Source: Ziziphus jujuba (taxonomy: Eukaryota > Streptophyta > Magnoliopsida > Rosales > Rhamnaceae). Taken from it: a stretch of 64,000 bases of DNA. The notes below the pieces were generated by a model. The model worked only from the letters and a program-made list of their open reading frames with translations. It searched no databases and was not told the origin of the DNA. Both the position numbers and the translations under genes were made by a program. Positions 23,438-37,886 of this stretch are shown here, in pieces (the stretch's first letter is position 1; every line of letters starts with the position of its first letter). The stretch lies in contig NC_083383.1 in NCBI RefSeq assembly GCF_031755915.1, positions 28,643,501-28,707,500 of the forward strand, read 5' to 3'.

Positions 23438-25455
23438 CTAATCCTGCTTATTACGTGCAAGCCTGGCGCGATGTCTAAGCTCAGCTTTCTTCCACCTCAC
23501 AATAAGGTAGCATAGCGAAAAGAGTGTGTTTATCTGCAAAAGAAAATACAGGGTTTTCTCCCATTTCAGTGGTAAGTGAAATATATATATATTCGACGTA
23601 AAAGAAACTACTGGAAAAGAAAGATGCCGACAACAAATAGGGAAACAAATAATTAGGAAATTGCTGACACTGACCAAAATTATGATGGCAATGACGAGGA
23701 GAGGCCCAGACCAGAGTACTGAAAGAAAAAGTCCATTGGGATCAAAATAATTCTGGCTGGCGAAGCTCTTCCAGTTCTCACTGAGTAGTCGATTCAGCCT
23801 CTCAGCAAAATATACACCACCCACTGCAGAAAATGGCCTCCCAGATAAGATAGTCGATCAAAAAAGCATTTGGACAATAAGCATCAAGTTGTGGGCAAAA
23901 TGTGTGTGCATGTATGAGTTCAAGCATAGTGTTTTATAGTCAGCGATAAGAGTGTCCAAATATCTGCATGTACAAGCATAGCTCCACAAAAACTGAGTCA
24001 GAAGTTCTATGTTCTCTTTCAAGAATGTTAAAAATGTTTAGGGCACCTTGACCACCTGGTAGATGAGATAGTCCCAGTCCAGTATTTGAAGATCCACTAG
24101 GCAGTACAAAATAATTTCAGCCAGCAACATTGCCCCAACACCCATCTAAATGTGGAGCTATGGAAGGTTTACAGGTTTTCAGTTTTAAGTAGCCAAGCAG
24201 CTAACTCAACAAAATTATCTTCTAGTTTTAAGGCGTAATAATACAATCAAAATGTTTTTAACAAGTCTTCAAAAAAGAAGCAAAATGAAAAAAAAAAAAA
24301 AAAATGAAACATGCCGAGATAGGTTACTACTTTTAATACCATCACTAATTCAAATCAATCAAATGTGGTAATACCACATTATTGGTTATTAGATATTGGA
24401 ATAGGTTCTTCCTCAATGTGTTGCAATCATTGCAATCTGTAATATCAAAGTCTATTACATGATATGAGAAGCTACAAACAGAACACTTAATGGTCAAATG
24501 GAGACCAAAGAGCTAACTAAATCATGGGGCGTCTACACCTAGAAACAGAGTCATCTGACCTGCTGCACTTAAATAAAGTGCACTAGATTCTATGGTCCGC
24601 ATATTGGTTACCGATTCTCAGCCATGGTTAAAGTCCATTCCAGTGATGGCAACATAAATTGACAATCCTTTCAATATTTGCACTCATTAACATAATGCAT
24701 CAATAATCTATGCAACAGTAAATTGTAACTATTGTATCATTGGCCAATATAAAAACTAAACGAATTTGTGCTATTCAAACCAGATCTAAAATGATATTGT
24801 AATCTGGACTGTATCTCTATGTGTACTGGTGCAAGTTATCAAGTTAACATCGGAATTAAATTTGAACAAAGAAAAATAAGCAGCCGACCTCTGATCTCAA
24901 CTAAAATTGAAAGAGGGAAAAAGCAGGAACTATTTACATTACGGTATAGAAAATTCCCAGTTTAGAAATTCTTAAGAAAAAGATGAAGACAAACTTGACC
25001 CAAGAAAGAAAAAAGGGAAAATCAAAATATAGACGCAAAGAATAAGGAAGCAATAGCATACTTACAAGCCAGAAAGAACAAACACATTTGGAAGTTGATA
25101 TTCTTCCTTGAACTAAAAGTTATAAGCAACAAAACTACATAGAACCCCATTAGGCCGATTAACCAAGGTTCCTGCAAAAACCCCAAAATAATGCATCAGA
25201 AATTCAACATGAAAATGCAAAGCAAAGGATAGAAAAATTGGGAAGTTTCTTTTTCGATTCTCACACTTTCTCAGCAACCAAACAGAGAAAAGAGAAAAGA
25301 GACAAGAAGCATACCGTCCAATCAATTGCGTGGAAGAACCCCATAAAGTTTTCATACGCAGGCCTTAGACCAGAGCGAAGTTCGTCAGAGAATTTCTGGA
25401 CAAGATCTGCCATTTGGTTCAAATGGTCATCCATAGCCGACCTCAGCTCCTCCAT
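23438..25455 (-). CDS. TMEM18: TMEM18 family nuclear-envelope/ER membrane protein
   Basis: Four coding exons on the minus strand: 25455-25315, 25171-25066, 23823-23675 and 23533-23438, giving 163 aa, the size expected for this family. The order is a soluble N-terminal segment ending in FFHAIDW, a membrane segment starting EPWLIGLMGFYVVLLLI (about 48-66), a second at about 75-90 (MCLFFLALGGVYFAERLN), a third (FLSVLWSGPLLVIAIIILV), and a short fourth hydrophobic stretch (INTLFSLCYLIV) before a basic tail (RWKKAELRHRARLARNKQD). TMEM18 proteins are small conserved eukaryotic membrane proteins placed at the nuclear membrane in animals; the plant function is not established. Intron 2 is long (about 1.24 kb). 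An upstream in-frame extension of the first exon is Phe-rich and unlikely to be translated. Confidence 0.88.
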
Positions 25456-28042
25456 TGCTTTCTCTTCAGAAAAAAGAACACAAAAAAAAAAAAAAAAATT
25501 CAAATACCCAGATCCCAAAAACCACTCACTCTCAATCTACAAAGTGGTCAAACAAGTTCAAATCCAAATTGAGCTCGGACCCAGAATTTTATAGAAACTG
25601 GGAATTCCAGGTCGGCTCCAAATTCCCTTAAAAAAAAAAAAAAGGAAAAAAAAAGAAAAGAAAACGGTCTCCTTTCTTTACAATTTTTCTTCTCTATTCC
25701 CTACAACAACAAATCGCAAATCTCAAATATCTAATCAAAGTTCAAAAAAATTAAATAAAAAAAAATCTTTTATAGATCTGAACCGGTAAAAAACATCACC
25801 AAAAAGCTTTATACATACAGAAAATGGCGGGCTATTCACTTCTTCTTGTTCCTGAAACTAAAATGGAGGTTTTTCGAACAAGCTTTCAAATTAAGAAGAA
25901 AGAGGACCAGAAAAGTGTAGAATTCTATACGGGTCTGGCACGTTGGGTCATAGGTCTCAAACCCATGTTTTGGCTTCTCCTGGGCTTTGGTAGAAAATGG
26001 TGCCTTTACGTTGTTCCTTTGAGTGGGCTTTTAGGTTATTTTCCTAAAATTCATATAAAGAATCTAACTACACGACAACACAAACTTAATACACCCCATT
26101 TTTACATCAGCTAATCCAAGTAAACCAACAGATAGATAAATCTAACTACAGGACCAAACGAACTTAATACACAACATTTTACATTAATTAATTTAAGCCC
26201 TGGTTTAAAATATTATTAATAGTTTTTTTTATTTTTTAATTGTCTTCCAATGATTAGGCAAAATAAAATTTAGTTTTCAAGTAGAAACGGATATATTTCC
26301 ATAATATTCATCAAAATTTTCAATATATCTCCATAAGTTTCATGGACATTTACATCATAATATGTATATCAAATCTTTTATAATTTGGTTAAAAAATTCA
26401 TAAGTTACATAAAATTTTTTATAGATTTTTATGAAATTTATATTTTTTGTTAAATTTTTTATAAATATTATTAATGTATAATAAAACTTTTTGCCAAATT
26501 AATATTATTGATAGTTTTTTTTATCTTTTAATTGTCTTTCAATAATTATGCAAATGAAAATAAAAAAATTCATATTTTACAAATAATATCTAAAATTAAA
26601 TTAGACAAGTCTATTAATCATATGCTCTAAAATTATATTAGAGAAATTAGTATCGCAAGTTACAAGGTAAAAAATTCATATTTTACAAATAATATCTGAA
26701 ATTAAATTAGACAAGTCTACCAATCATATGCTCTAAAATTATATTAGAAAAATTAGTATCACAAGTTACAAGTTTACCTATCTATTATTATTATTTTTTT
26801 TACAATAACTGCAAATCAAGATTTAAAATTTTAGTATCGATGGTATGTTAACAATTACATGCCAAATTATAAAAGAGATACATATTTTTAATAATTATTT
26901 TTAACATTTCATATTTTAAAATAAAAATGAAAAAGATACAGACAATTCCCAATCATCCAACAGTTTTTTATAGTATTGAAATAAAATTTATAAAATATAA
27001 TATAATTATAATAATTATTTCATATATTTTAGTTAATAAATAATTTTATTAAATATATATTTTTTTACATTTTTTTATTAGTAATAGTATATTTTTAACT
27101 ATCAACATTTATTATAGATTAACTGATTAAAAAAGTTATAATATCCATTTAATATTTTTATAATTTTAATAGTCATTTTTATAATTAATTAAATAAATAA
27201 ATTAATCATAAAATTTCAATAAAAATTTTTATTTTGTTAAATATATTTCTATCAATTTTCATTAACTTTTATCTATATTTAATAATTTTGAAAACTTTTA
27301 TAATTATTTTTATAATGTAAATTTTTAAGATTTTCATTGATACGTCCATATCAAATTTTGAATATGATGTAAACAAATTAATTGATTTATAGTGCTCCAT
27401 AGATATTTTAATCATCAAATTAAATCAAATCAAAATAATTTGCTTAATAATAGATGCATTATTTATGTGGGGCAGAAAGATATACATAGATATAAATGAA
27501 GAACCTCGAGCAGATTAAATAAATGAAGAACCTCGAGCAGATAAAATTCCAAAAATGGGACTGAAAAGACAAATCTGGTGATCACAAGTAAGAAATCAAA
27601 ATATCACAATGAGTTGACTATCAATCTATCAGCACATGGCCACGCTTAACAAAATAATACCACACATCACTTTCTATGTGCCATTTGGCACAAATTTGAT
27701 CATGTAAGCTTTTTTTTTTTTTTTTTTTTTTTTGGGTGAATATCATGTAAGCTGGTTTATAACCGTGTATTCTCCTGTAATTAATTATTGATATTATATG
27801 TGGGAGTTTCAAAAAAAATATATATATATTTAACTGAATAAAGATTTTATAATGAGCGCATCTGTATGCTTTTACGGTGTATAAAAATTTGAAAAGAGAT
27901 CGTTACTATTATTTGTATTCGTATAATAATATTAATAATAAATTTTTTAAAAAAATTATCATATTTATAAACATTTTGCATAATAAAAATATTCGAACAT
28001 TTGTATTATAAATAAACTTCTTAACTGAAAATACTAACCCGC

Positions 28043-28073
<31 letters not shown>

Positions 28074-31000
28074 GATACATACCTTAAAATAAATACAAAA
28101 AGATATTATCATCATTATTTTTTAATTTATATTTGTAAGTTAAGACAAGCTATTTATATATATATATATAAAATTTCCACAACATAATCACTTGCTATTT
28201 GCTAATTAGCATTAGAAAATGATTATATAACTTACTGATTGTTGTTAAAATATTAATTATTGCATAACAATTGCATGAAATAGTTTTTTCTAGATTACAT
28301 ATAATTTGGTCATATATTTATTTTTCTTGGACATAATTAATCTAAATTATGTTGCTTTCGATGAATAGAAAAGAGAAGAAATAAAAACAAGAAACCGATT
28401 GAGAGAATCTAGTCGCTACTATTTGCTAGGATAGAAGAATATTAGAAGCAATTAATGAAAGAGAATTGATTATGGTGCTCAAAATATTATACACTTTTTG
28501 GTAGGCCTCTGTATATTCGATTTCTGCTTAGTGTTCTTTTTTTTGGCTACGTTTGTATACATATAAATATATAATCTGATATCTGCTGCATTTTTCTTAT
28601 ATTAATTGGCACATCAATGTTTTGATAACATGGGGGTTGCTGATCAATATGTATACAAATATATTATCAGAAACCTTAATTAATTTTGCATACATATATA
28701 TATATATATATTTAACTAAATATTGTCTGTATAAATTGTTTATTATTATTGACATGTCCTAAATGATGAGGGGACAGACAAGTACAGATACTTTTTGTTT
28801 TTTGTTTTTTCTTTTTAATAAGTACAGATACCTATTAACCCTATTGTTTATTGGAAAAATAAAATTATGAACCTTACATCAATCCAAGCTCACCCATATG
28901 AATAGCAAACTATATAAAATTTATAATAAATATTATATATATATGATTCTGTTCATGATCATCTTGATAAGTACCACGTTGCACTTCTGTTAGAATAGTT
29001 AAATTTTATATAGTCGGCCATCAATTTTGGTGACAATAGTTGGAGGGTACGTGTCCAATTCCTCAAGTTTCAAGGCAGTACTATTAATTGGGGTTGACTA
29101 ATAATACTTAAGCAGATTCATAGAAATTCAACTAAAAAAAAAAAAAAAGAAAAAAAAAAGTAGATTCATAGAAAAATGGTTTTTCGTTTTCTTATAGTTC
29201 TTAATTTGGAGGTTCATAATCAACGGTAAAGTAAAGAAGTTAAGCTTTAGTCTTTTAGGCATATTTATTACCTTAATTAAATCCAAGTATCACATCTTTG
29301 TTGCGCAGCAGCTTGCCACACACATAATTGACCATTAATTAAAAAGAAAAAAAAAATCATCTAGAACAATATATATGGTGACTACATATAGTGATCTTAT
29401 AATTATTTAAGCTTTATTTTCTTTTATAAATCATCTTTTGAAAGATCATTAATTTGTTCAATTCAAACTGTTTCTGTAAGGGTTAGTCTTTATCAACATT
29501 TATATTCAAAATATGTATTTATTAAGTACCCTAATTCTATCTATTACACTCGGTCTAAATTGATTGCAAATGTTGACAATAAATTTGTCATCCAAAGAAG
29601 AAAATATATAAAAGCATTTTCTTTTCAGAAATTAATAAGAATATATATAGTTGGAGAAATTTCTGGACGGTGCTCTCTAAATTAAATATGGAATCTAGAA
29701 AGTTGTTACCATTAAGCAAGTGAAATGACTCATATATTGGATATGTAATGTCTGGATGCAAAATCAACTCATTTTTCTTGTTTAATTTAATTTCTTCGTG
29801 ATTTTTCTTTTTCTTCCAAACAAATTTAAGTCGCCAAATACAAAAAGCAAAAGCACAAAAATACAAATCAAAACAAATGACCGAAAAGAACAAGAAAGCA
29901 GATCAGTACTAAAATATAAATAGGAAGTTTCGAGGCAATTTCATTTTTTATTTTATTTTATTATTATTATTATTTTTTGTTTTGGGGATAAATATATAGT
30001 TGGTAGAAAAGGCATGAAAATTTTGGATATAATACACCTGCCCTAAGGTATTATATGTTTTATAATTGACTCCCAAATTTCAAAAATTGTTACATTGGCC
30101 ATTGAATTATTTTTTTTTAATGATTTTACTTTAATTTTTTTAGTTTTTCTAATAAAGTTTTTCCAAAATTAGACATAAAACAGAAATACTACTTCAAAAT
30201 GAAATGAAATAAAGTAAAATAGTCTTTTAGTAAAGTTATATTAATTATAATTAATTTTATAAAATTTATATGTTGAAAATTCATAATTGAACAAAAAAGA
30301 GACAAAACAACAGCTCAAAAGTCAAATTGGTATTTTTTGTATTTTTCAGTTTGAAAAGTAAAATATAAAATACGTGATAGTTTAAAAGAGGGTAAGTCTA
30401 TTGAACCCAAAAACTTAATATAATCGTTTTGCATGTGAAGGGACATTTTTGAGGTTGATATTCACCAAAAAGAAATGAAGAATCATGTTCACGTGGGATA
30501 TGGCACATTTTATTGGATACAATATGACACCTATCCATTGGCTTTGATAGATGCTGAAAATCCTCCGTTTCACCAAATTTCTTGGAAATATTGATTTTCG
30601 ATTTTGGTACGAGTCACTTGCTCTTTTGCTACCTTGTCACATCGTATTCTTCCAATCCAATTTATTTTCACTTTTCATCGATATACTTGTTTTTTTCTAC
30701 AATAATGGAGATTCCATCAACTTCTTTCGTTAATACGATTTTTTCAATGGAGAACATTTAATATAGCCCTCAATGGAGAACATTTGTGCCACTTAATATA
30801 TATACAAATATATAAAGAACAATTCAACGATGTGGAGTGTTCGATTCGGATCACATTTAAATTTGATATTTTTTAAAAAAAAATATCGATTTTGCTATAT
30901 ATATATATACAATATATATAACAAAATTAATATTTTTTTTAAAAAAATATTAATTTTGGATACAATGTGCATATGGATAGTCCGCACCATAAAAGCTTTA

Positions 31001-31145
31001 TACATATATATATATATATATACTCATATATATATATACAAAAAATTTATAGTGTAGATAATCCATATATAGATAAAAAAAAATGATGATAATATTTAAA
31101 AAAATCGTTGTCAATTTTCTTGATTTGTATAGGTGCATGCCATAG

Positions 31146-31178
<33 letters not shown>

Positions 31179-33036
31179 ACCTTAAATGCTTATTTTAGAT
31201 TTTTTTTAAATATATATTTCTATCCTTTTCTATTTTGCATAATGGGAGGAAAGTTCAAATCTCTTTTTAGAGTTTCATGAGTAATTTAGTGTTATATTTT
31301 CACATTGGTTACAAACTATAATTGTGTTTGAGAGTGATCTTTAAAGCCTTAAAAGTACTATATAGGGATTAAAAACCCTTTCTATCACATTTGAGCCCAA
31401 AAAAATAAATATGAATGTAAGTTCTAGTGATTTTTTAAAGAAATTTTACATATTTACTGGTTCTAATAAAAAAAAATATCAATTAGTTATTTTTCGTAAA
31501 TCATTTTCAAAAAAGAAAAAAAAAAAAAGCAACTATTCCCACATGATCATTTGCAAATGATCGTTTACGTTTTAGTATGATACGAAAGTGGTTTTAGCCG
31601 TTTGAAATTCTAAAATATCAATTTGAATGGCATTTTTTGGATGATACTCAGTGGATCTTTAACCCCTTGTCATACCTAATTCGAAGTTGAATTTAAATTG
31701 ATTAAGTCAATGGTCCATTTTTATGTGCTGCTTTTAAACAGTACAGCTGTTTTTAATTAATTTAGATTTATGAGAATTAGTGGTTATAAATCATGCTTGA
31801 AGTTACCAAAAAGACAATGAGCTTGTAAATGGAATTAGTTGATCATGAACACTACAACTTTAGTAGCTAAAAGCAAGTTCTTGTCATGAACACTACAACA
31901 TTAGTCATTTAAAAGCATTTATTATTTTGTGTATTTTCACTTTATTTGATTACTCTTACTAAAATTAAATTATTTTATTTTTGTTTTTCGTGTATTTAAT
32001 ATTGTAATTAGTGATGGTCACTTGGATTAGTACTTGTGTTTCACGCTATATATAGATGAAGCAGCCACCTCCACTGCAATTAATTAACTTCTTAACTAAT
32101 ATTTTATTTTGTTTTTATAATCAATATTAACCAAAAAGGCAGTATAAGTAGTAGTTTAATTATAAGATATGATGGAAGTCACACTGTACCACACTCATTA
32201 CTTCTTATACATTTTTTTTTTTCCCTTTCATTTTCTCATGAAAGCGTGAAGTAGCTGTGTTTAACAGCACAAAAGCAAATTAATTAATATAAAGATAGTA
32301 AAAAATTTCCCTTAAATATTGAATTATGAAAACATCCATAAATACAGTAGAGTTCATTAATTATGTTAGCTAATATTACTTTTTCTTACAACGGTCCATA
32401 TAATTTGAGTCTAATATATGCCTATTCAGTTTATTCTAGAGACAAAGTCACTATTTTACCTTGCAAAAATTCATAATTTGAAACCTCTTACCTTTAATAC
32501 ATATAAAAGTTATGAAACAATTAACTATTTTATTTTATTAATTTTTTTTTGGTTTCTAAACAAAATTTATATGAATTTTAAAATAAAATAAAAAAAGATG
32601 AAAGGCAATGTAAAAAAAAGAAAAGATGCATGATTGAACTAAAACAGTAAAAAATATAATAATTTGAAAGGCAATGTGAAAACTTTTATGGACTGGGAAG
32701 GCAAAGTACACAATATGTGTCATAGTTTGAGCTTAAAATGATCATTTTTTGTTTGAGTTTTAAATTATCATTAAACCTTTATTTTTGAATATTATTATAA
32801 ACTTTACCAAAATCATACATGTGGATATGAATTTCAACTAGCGCACATTTTTTGCAGTCCTTCAGTAATTATTTTTTGTTTTCTTTTTTTGACATTGGAG
32901 TGGAGATTTGAATTGAAATCTTTATTTGAGAATGTAGTAATTTCACCACTAACTTATCCCAAAAGATCAGTAAATAACTTAAAAAAACACACACACAGTA
33001 AATAACTTAAAAACACACACACACACACACACACAC

Positions 33037-33072
<36 letters not shown>

Positions 33073-34116
33073 TACTTTATAAAGTTATTGTACATATATA
33101 TATATATATATATATAGTCAAAAGCCGAACTCTTTTTACGACCTAATTAACGTGGTAATAATTTGATGATATACGTACGTACATATTTAAGATAATCTGA
33201 AATCAGAGAACTTGCTTTAGAATTAACAATATTAGTGCACTAATCGACAAATGGAAAAAAATTGATAATTCTACTCGTGCACTAATACTATTAAAATCAC
33301 CCCAATTGGGTAAAACAATAACTTCATATTTGTGGAAAAAAATTATAATTAATTAATGAACTCCTATCTCTCGGTCCCTCAAAGAGAGAGAATGTTATGT
33401 TAATAATGATTTAAGCAAAATTATTAGTCACCACCACTCTTTATTCAACAAAATATATATAAAATTATAACTTTATTTCCGATTAGTGGGCCTTAATCCT
33501 ATTTTAATACATTCCCACTTTTCATTAGTCTTTGCAGAATCATTAACAAATGGCTTCCAAAAAGGTTAACCTTTTTGGTTTTTTAATTTCTCTAAGCAAA
33601 TGGCTTCCGAAAAGGTTATCTTTTTTTCTTTTTTTTTTCTTTTTTCTTTTTTTTAAAAATAACTTATCTTTTTTTTTTTTTAATAACTTTAATTAAGGAT
33701 TGGTTGAAACACGATTTTCACGAGGTTAGAATAGGAAAATTCAGTGATTTCTGTCCAATATATAATTTAGTGGTTGGACCCCAAAAAACACATACATAGA
33801 GACAATATATACTCTTTTTTATTTTTTATTTTTCCCTGTTTTGTAACTTTGTTCCACCTACTTGTGTAGGATGGCTTATGGGTACGTAAGATCTTATCTA
33901 TCCAGTGAATTCTTAATTAATTATGCTTATAATCAGCTTAAGTATAGCTAATTATAACTCATTAATTAGGCTGTAATACATATATATTACATATACTAGA
34001 CTGGATTTATGCAGATGAAATGCCTTGAAAGCGGGACCTTCTATAAATATCATAATGAAACTCAAAATTCACAACGGTTTATCTCCTTGCTCCATATCAC
34101 CCCCCCCCCCCACCCC

Positions 34117-34147
<31 letters not shown>

Positions 34148-34778
34148 AGAAGAAATGAACCAAAAAACTAAAAAAAGAAATTGTTTGGCTACATTTTGTT
34201 TACAATCTTAAACTAGTATATATTAATGTGATTTATTGATGAATCCAATATATATTATATAAAGTGAGAGAGAAATTCGTACGCGAAATTAAAATAGATA
34301 TTATTAACAAAAATGGTAAATTCCACTATACATATAAGAAGAGAAATTGAAATTAAAAAACTTTAATATTAACTTCATCGATCATTATTTTACAAAAGAA
34401 ATTTTTGAGTTTTGTTTTATGATTTAAAATGTTAAAAAATTCTTTGCTAATTTATATAATTTACATATAGGTATAGTGATATTCTATATGGAGATTTGCA
34501 TTATTCGTATTTTTTATGTGTAAACATTTGCAAAATAGGATAGTTTTTGAAAAAAATTGTCAACTTTGTAACAACGATTTTTTATAAAACATCATTTGTG
34601 GACTATATAGATATATAATACATTTCCTTTTTAAAATTTTTTCTGCTTCAGGACTTTATGTTTTGGTTAATCAATAACAATAAATTACATAGAAATCCAC
34701 AATTTATTTGTAACCATTAATTGTACTGTCTATAATTTTTTTTACCCAACGTCAAAGCTTAAGGGTGTCCCCCATTGA

Positions 34779-34809
<31 letters not shown>

Positions 34810-34930
34810 CTGCATCTCAGAAGAAAAATATATAACAAAAAATGCACCGAAACAAATAGGGAATGATGATAGGTATAGGAAGTAAACACATAAAATAAAA
34901 ACGGAAATTGATAGGTGAGGAATTGACACC
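25456..34930. other. Gene-poor AT-rich region
   Basis: No supported gene is present in about 9.5 kb. After the TMEM18 leader (to about 25830) the sequence becomes very AT-rich. It holds a 106-bp tandem duplication at 26563-26770 and a short doublet containing GAAGAACCTCGAGCAGAT at about 27500-27541. Poly-T lies at about 27711-27733. (AT)n arrays lie at about 28035, 28160, 28690, 31000, 31150 and 33040-33115, one preceded by (CA)n at about 33014-33035. A C-run/A-run boundary lies at about 34101-34146. Short ORFs are low-complexity and not credible. Confidence 0.6.
26563..26770. repeat. 106-bp tandem duplication
   Basis: CATATTTTACAAATAATATC occurs at 26571 and again about 106 bp later, with near-identical following sequence (AAATTAAATTAGACAAGTCT and TCATATGCTCTAAAATTATA in both). 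An older, looser similarity (TTAATTGTCTT(C/T)CAATGATTA-like) links 26215-26270 with 26510-26565. It is non-coding. Confidence 0.85.
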
Positions 34931-34935
34931 GTAAA

Positions 34936-35650
34936 CAGACCACGTGGAAGAAAGACATTGAAGGAGATCAAATGGGGGGGGTAAAGAGACAAAATGGTCT
35001 CTTTTTGAACTGCTATAAAGAGCCAACAAAAGCCACCTTTCTCTTCTGTGTCTCAGATTCAGAAGAAGAAGAGGAAGAAAAATAATTAGGCAAGCTCCTT
35101 TCTCTCTGACTCTCTCTCTCTCTCTCAGTCTTCTCCTTTATAATTCCTATTCCTATAGTACCACAAATAGAAAATCTTACAAGGAAGATCTTCCATATAT
35201 ATATATATATATATTATATATGTACAACAACTTCAAGGACTAGCAGCTATTACTCTGAATTGATCAACTGGGACTCGACCAAAAAGGTACTTTGATCATC
35301 TTCTCTAAAATTCTTTTTCAAATTTCCATTCTCATGATGGCTCTCTCTCTCTCTCTTTCTCTCTGTCTCTCAGTCTTCTCCTTTATAATTCCTATTCCTA
35401 TAGTACCACAAATAGAAAATCTTACAAGGAAGATCTTCCATATATATATTTTATATGTACAACAACTTCAAGGACTAGCAGCTATTACTCTGAATTGATC
35501 AACTGGGACTCGACCAAAAAGGTACTTTGATCATCTTCTCTAAAAATCTTTTTCAAATTTCCATTCTCATGATGGCTCTCTCTCTCTCTCTCTCTCTCTC
35601 TGTGCATAATTTTCTTCTGTTTCCAGATCTTATATTATGACTCACTTCAC
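34936..35650 (+). promoter_or_regulatory. Orphan promoter-like block with tandemly duplicated leader
   Basis: A G-box CACGTG stands at 34941-34946, an inverted auxin-element-like GAGACA at 34986-34991 followed by GGTCTC, and a TATA box (CTATAAAG) at about 35013-35020. Then come CT-rich and GAA-rich leader-like stretches. From about 35127 a unit of about 235-245 bp is repeated once (second copy from about 35372). It includes TTCTCCTTTATAATTCCTAT, GGACTAGCAGCTATTACTC and a donor-like AAAAAGGTACTTTGATC (35281 and 35516). An acceptor-like TTTCCAG follows near 35623. No convincing protein ORF follows, so the transcript, if real, may be non-coding or a gene remnant. I did not recognise a known plant microRNA in the next few kilobases. 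Confidence 0.45.
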
Positions 35651-37852
35651 TGTCACATGTAGTACAGTACATATATATATATATATAAATGTTTACAATG
35701 GGAAAACTAGAAACTTGTGGTTTGAATATCATAAATACATATGTATGTATATATTACAAGTTTTGTGTGGCTGGTATTCATCTATTTTGGCATAACTTTT
35801 TTTTTTCTTTTTTTAATGTTTTGGTATTAAATTGTTTTATAATATTTTTTTCTTTTAAATTTTTTTTTCTTTTAAATTTTTTAATTTTTTTTTTTTCTAG
35901 GGAGAGGGTCTTTAATAACTCTTCTGGTCTATTATTTTCCTCAGTTGCATCGAAAAAAATTGTCTGATATAAATAATAATTAATTAGAAAGCTTGGCTAG
36001 TTCATCTTCCACTTGTTTGCATCACTTTACATACATGATCTGGTAGATATATTTTTTTTTGGTGGAGGAGATAATATAGTTTTTCTTCCATACAAGTGCG
36101 TGCTTGCATCGATCCTTTTAATTAATTATTATTACATTATAAATAAAAATACCATAGTTTTCCATGTTGTTGTTTGTTTTTATCAGTTTACGTATCGGAA
36201 ATTTGTGACATACCTAAATGCTAAGCATCTAAGATATATATATATATATATATAATTTTTTTTTCTTATACGAATTTTTGGATTTTATAAAATTTGGATG
36301 TGGTTATTTTTTTTATGCAATTACATGTAATCATCAATTTTGTGGAAAATTATCTGAATTTTGTTAAATTTCGACTTTTTTGGATGTGATAATTTCTCTC
36401 TTTCTGTACATATATTATATAAGCATCCTTATATAAAACTATAAAAATCTCCTTCAAAGGCCAAAGTTTGATTGGGATTTGAAAATCTATCAGTGGCTTT
36501 TTTGAATTTGTATATGAAGTTTATTTTTATCTTTTAAATTTTTAGTATTTTACATACAATTTTTTTAAAAAAATTTCTTATTTATTTTATTTTTTAAGGA
36601 TTTTAAATGTCATCCGGTCGTTTATTATTTATTTATTATAAAAAAAAGACATATGGGGTGTCTTGTATGACACCATTCTCTGAACAAGAGCTAATAGTGC
36701 ACACAATTCTAATTTTAGTCCCAGAATTATCAAGCTTTTTTTCATTAGATACAAGATGTTATATCTTTAGGAAGCAAACAAAAGATGTGTAATTATCCTT
36801 TTTTACTCACCGAAAATTCAAAAAATTAAAATTTAAAAATAAATTATTATTATTAGTATTATATTAATTTGTTTTGGTCGAAAAAGATAAGTGACAGCCT
36901 TATGTGATAAATAGTTGAGACAATTTTCGCAATTGTGCCAAAATTAAAAGCGGTGGAAAAGATTTTCTTAATAATAATACTTGCATGTCGGGGACAGTTT
37001 CTTAGGCTTGTAGCAACCTGGTATGTCGCAATATTTCTTTTAATCATGAAGGTTCCCTCTTTATACTTCAAATATATTTATAAATTGCATTTATTTATTT
37101 ATTTTATTTTTTCTTTTTGCTAAGAGAACCGCATTTTTTTTTTTAATTGATGGTTTCGTGTAAAACAACTCTAACTTTGGTCCCATGGATGTGACTTAAA
37201 GTTTGAATTATTAGCCACATTGATAGTAACCAAAATTTCAGGCAATTTTATCAAAATCAGATTGCTTGCAAGGCTCAATTTCACATGAAAAATATCCAAA
37301 ACGCTGCATCTATAGCAAAATATACATAGAAGAAATTGTCTTTTTATATGCATCACGCATCTAAGGAGGTTTTGGTGATCCTTTTGGGAACAAATTTTTA
37401 ATACTTCAAAAATACCAACTTTTTCTTCTAGTATATTAGTAGGATCCATATATATAGATCCCATCTACATATTAAATGGAAAAAGTTAAACATTTTCAAG
37501 AATATTATAGATTTTTTTCCCTTTTAGGATAAAATAATTATTGGTAAAAACTTATAATATTGAAAATTGTATGAATAATCTAATTATCATAATTTTCAAC
37601 ATAATATGATTAATTATGAAAGGCCATGTGCACGAGGACCAGACATAGCGCACCCCCTCTACATGTGGGGTGTGCCTAAAAGATTGAATGGAATAATTAA
37701 TGATTTTTTTTGAAAATTATAGACTTATTCGAATATACGAAAGTTTGTTTGGTTCACAAATTTATTTATTCGTATGATTCAGTGAATGATAACAAAAATA
37801 TAACAACAACCATATATATGTCCCTTTTTATTTGTCTATGTATTTTACTAAT

Positions 37853-37886
<34 letters not shown>

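Noticed and set aside
25824..26114. 96-codon ORF upstream of TMEM18
   Set aside because: No family resemblance, no splice or leader support, and it lies in the probable TMEM18 promoter region.
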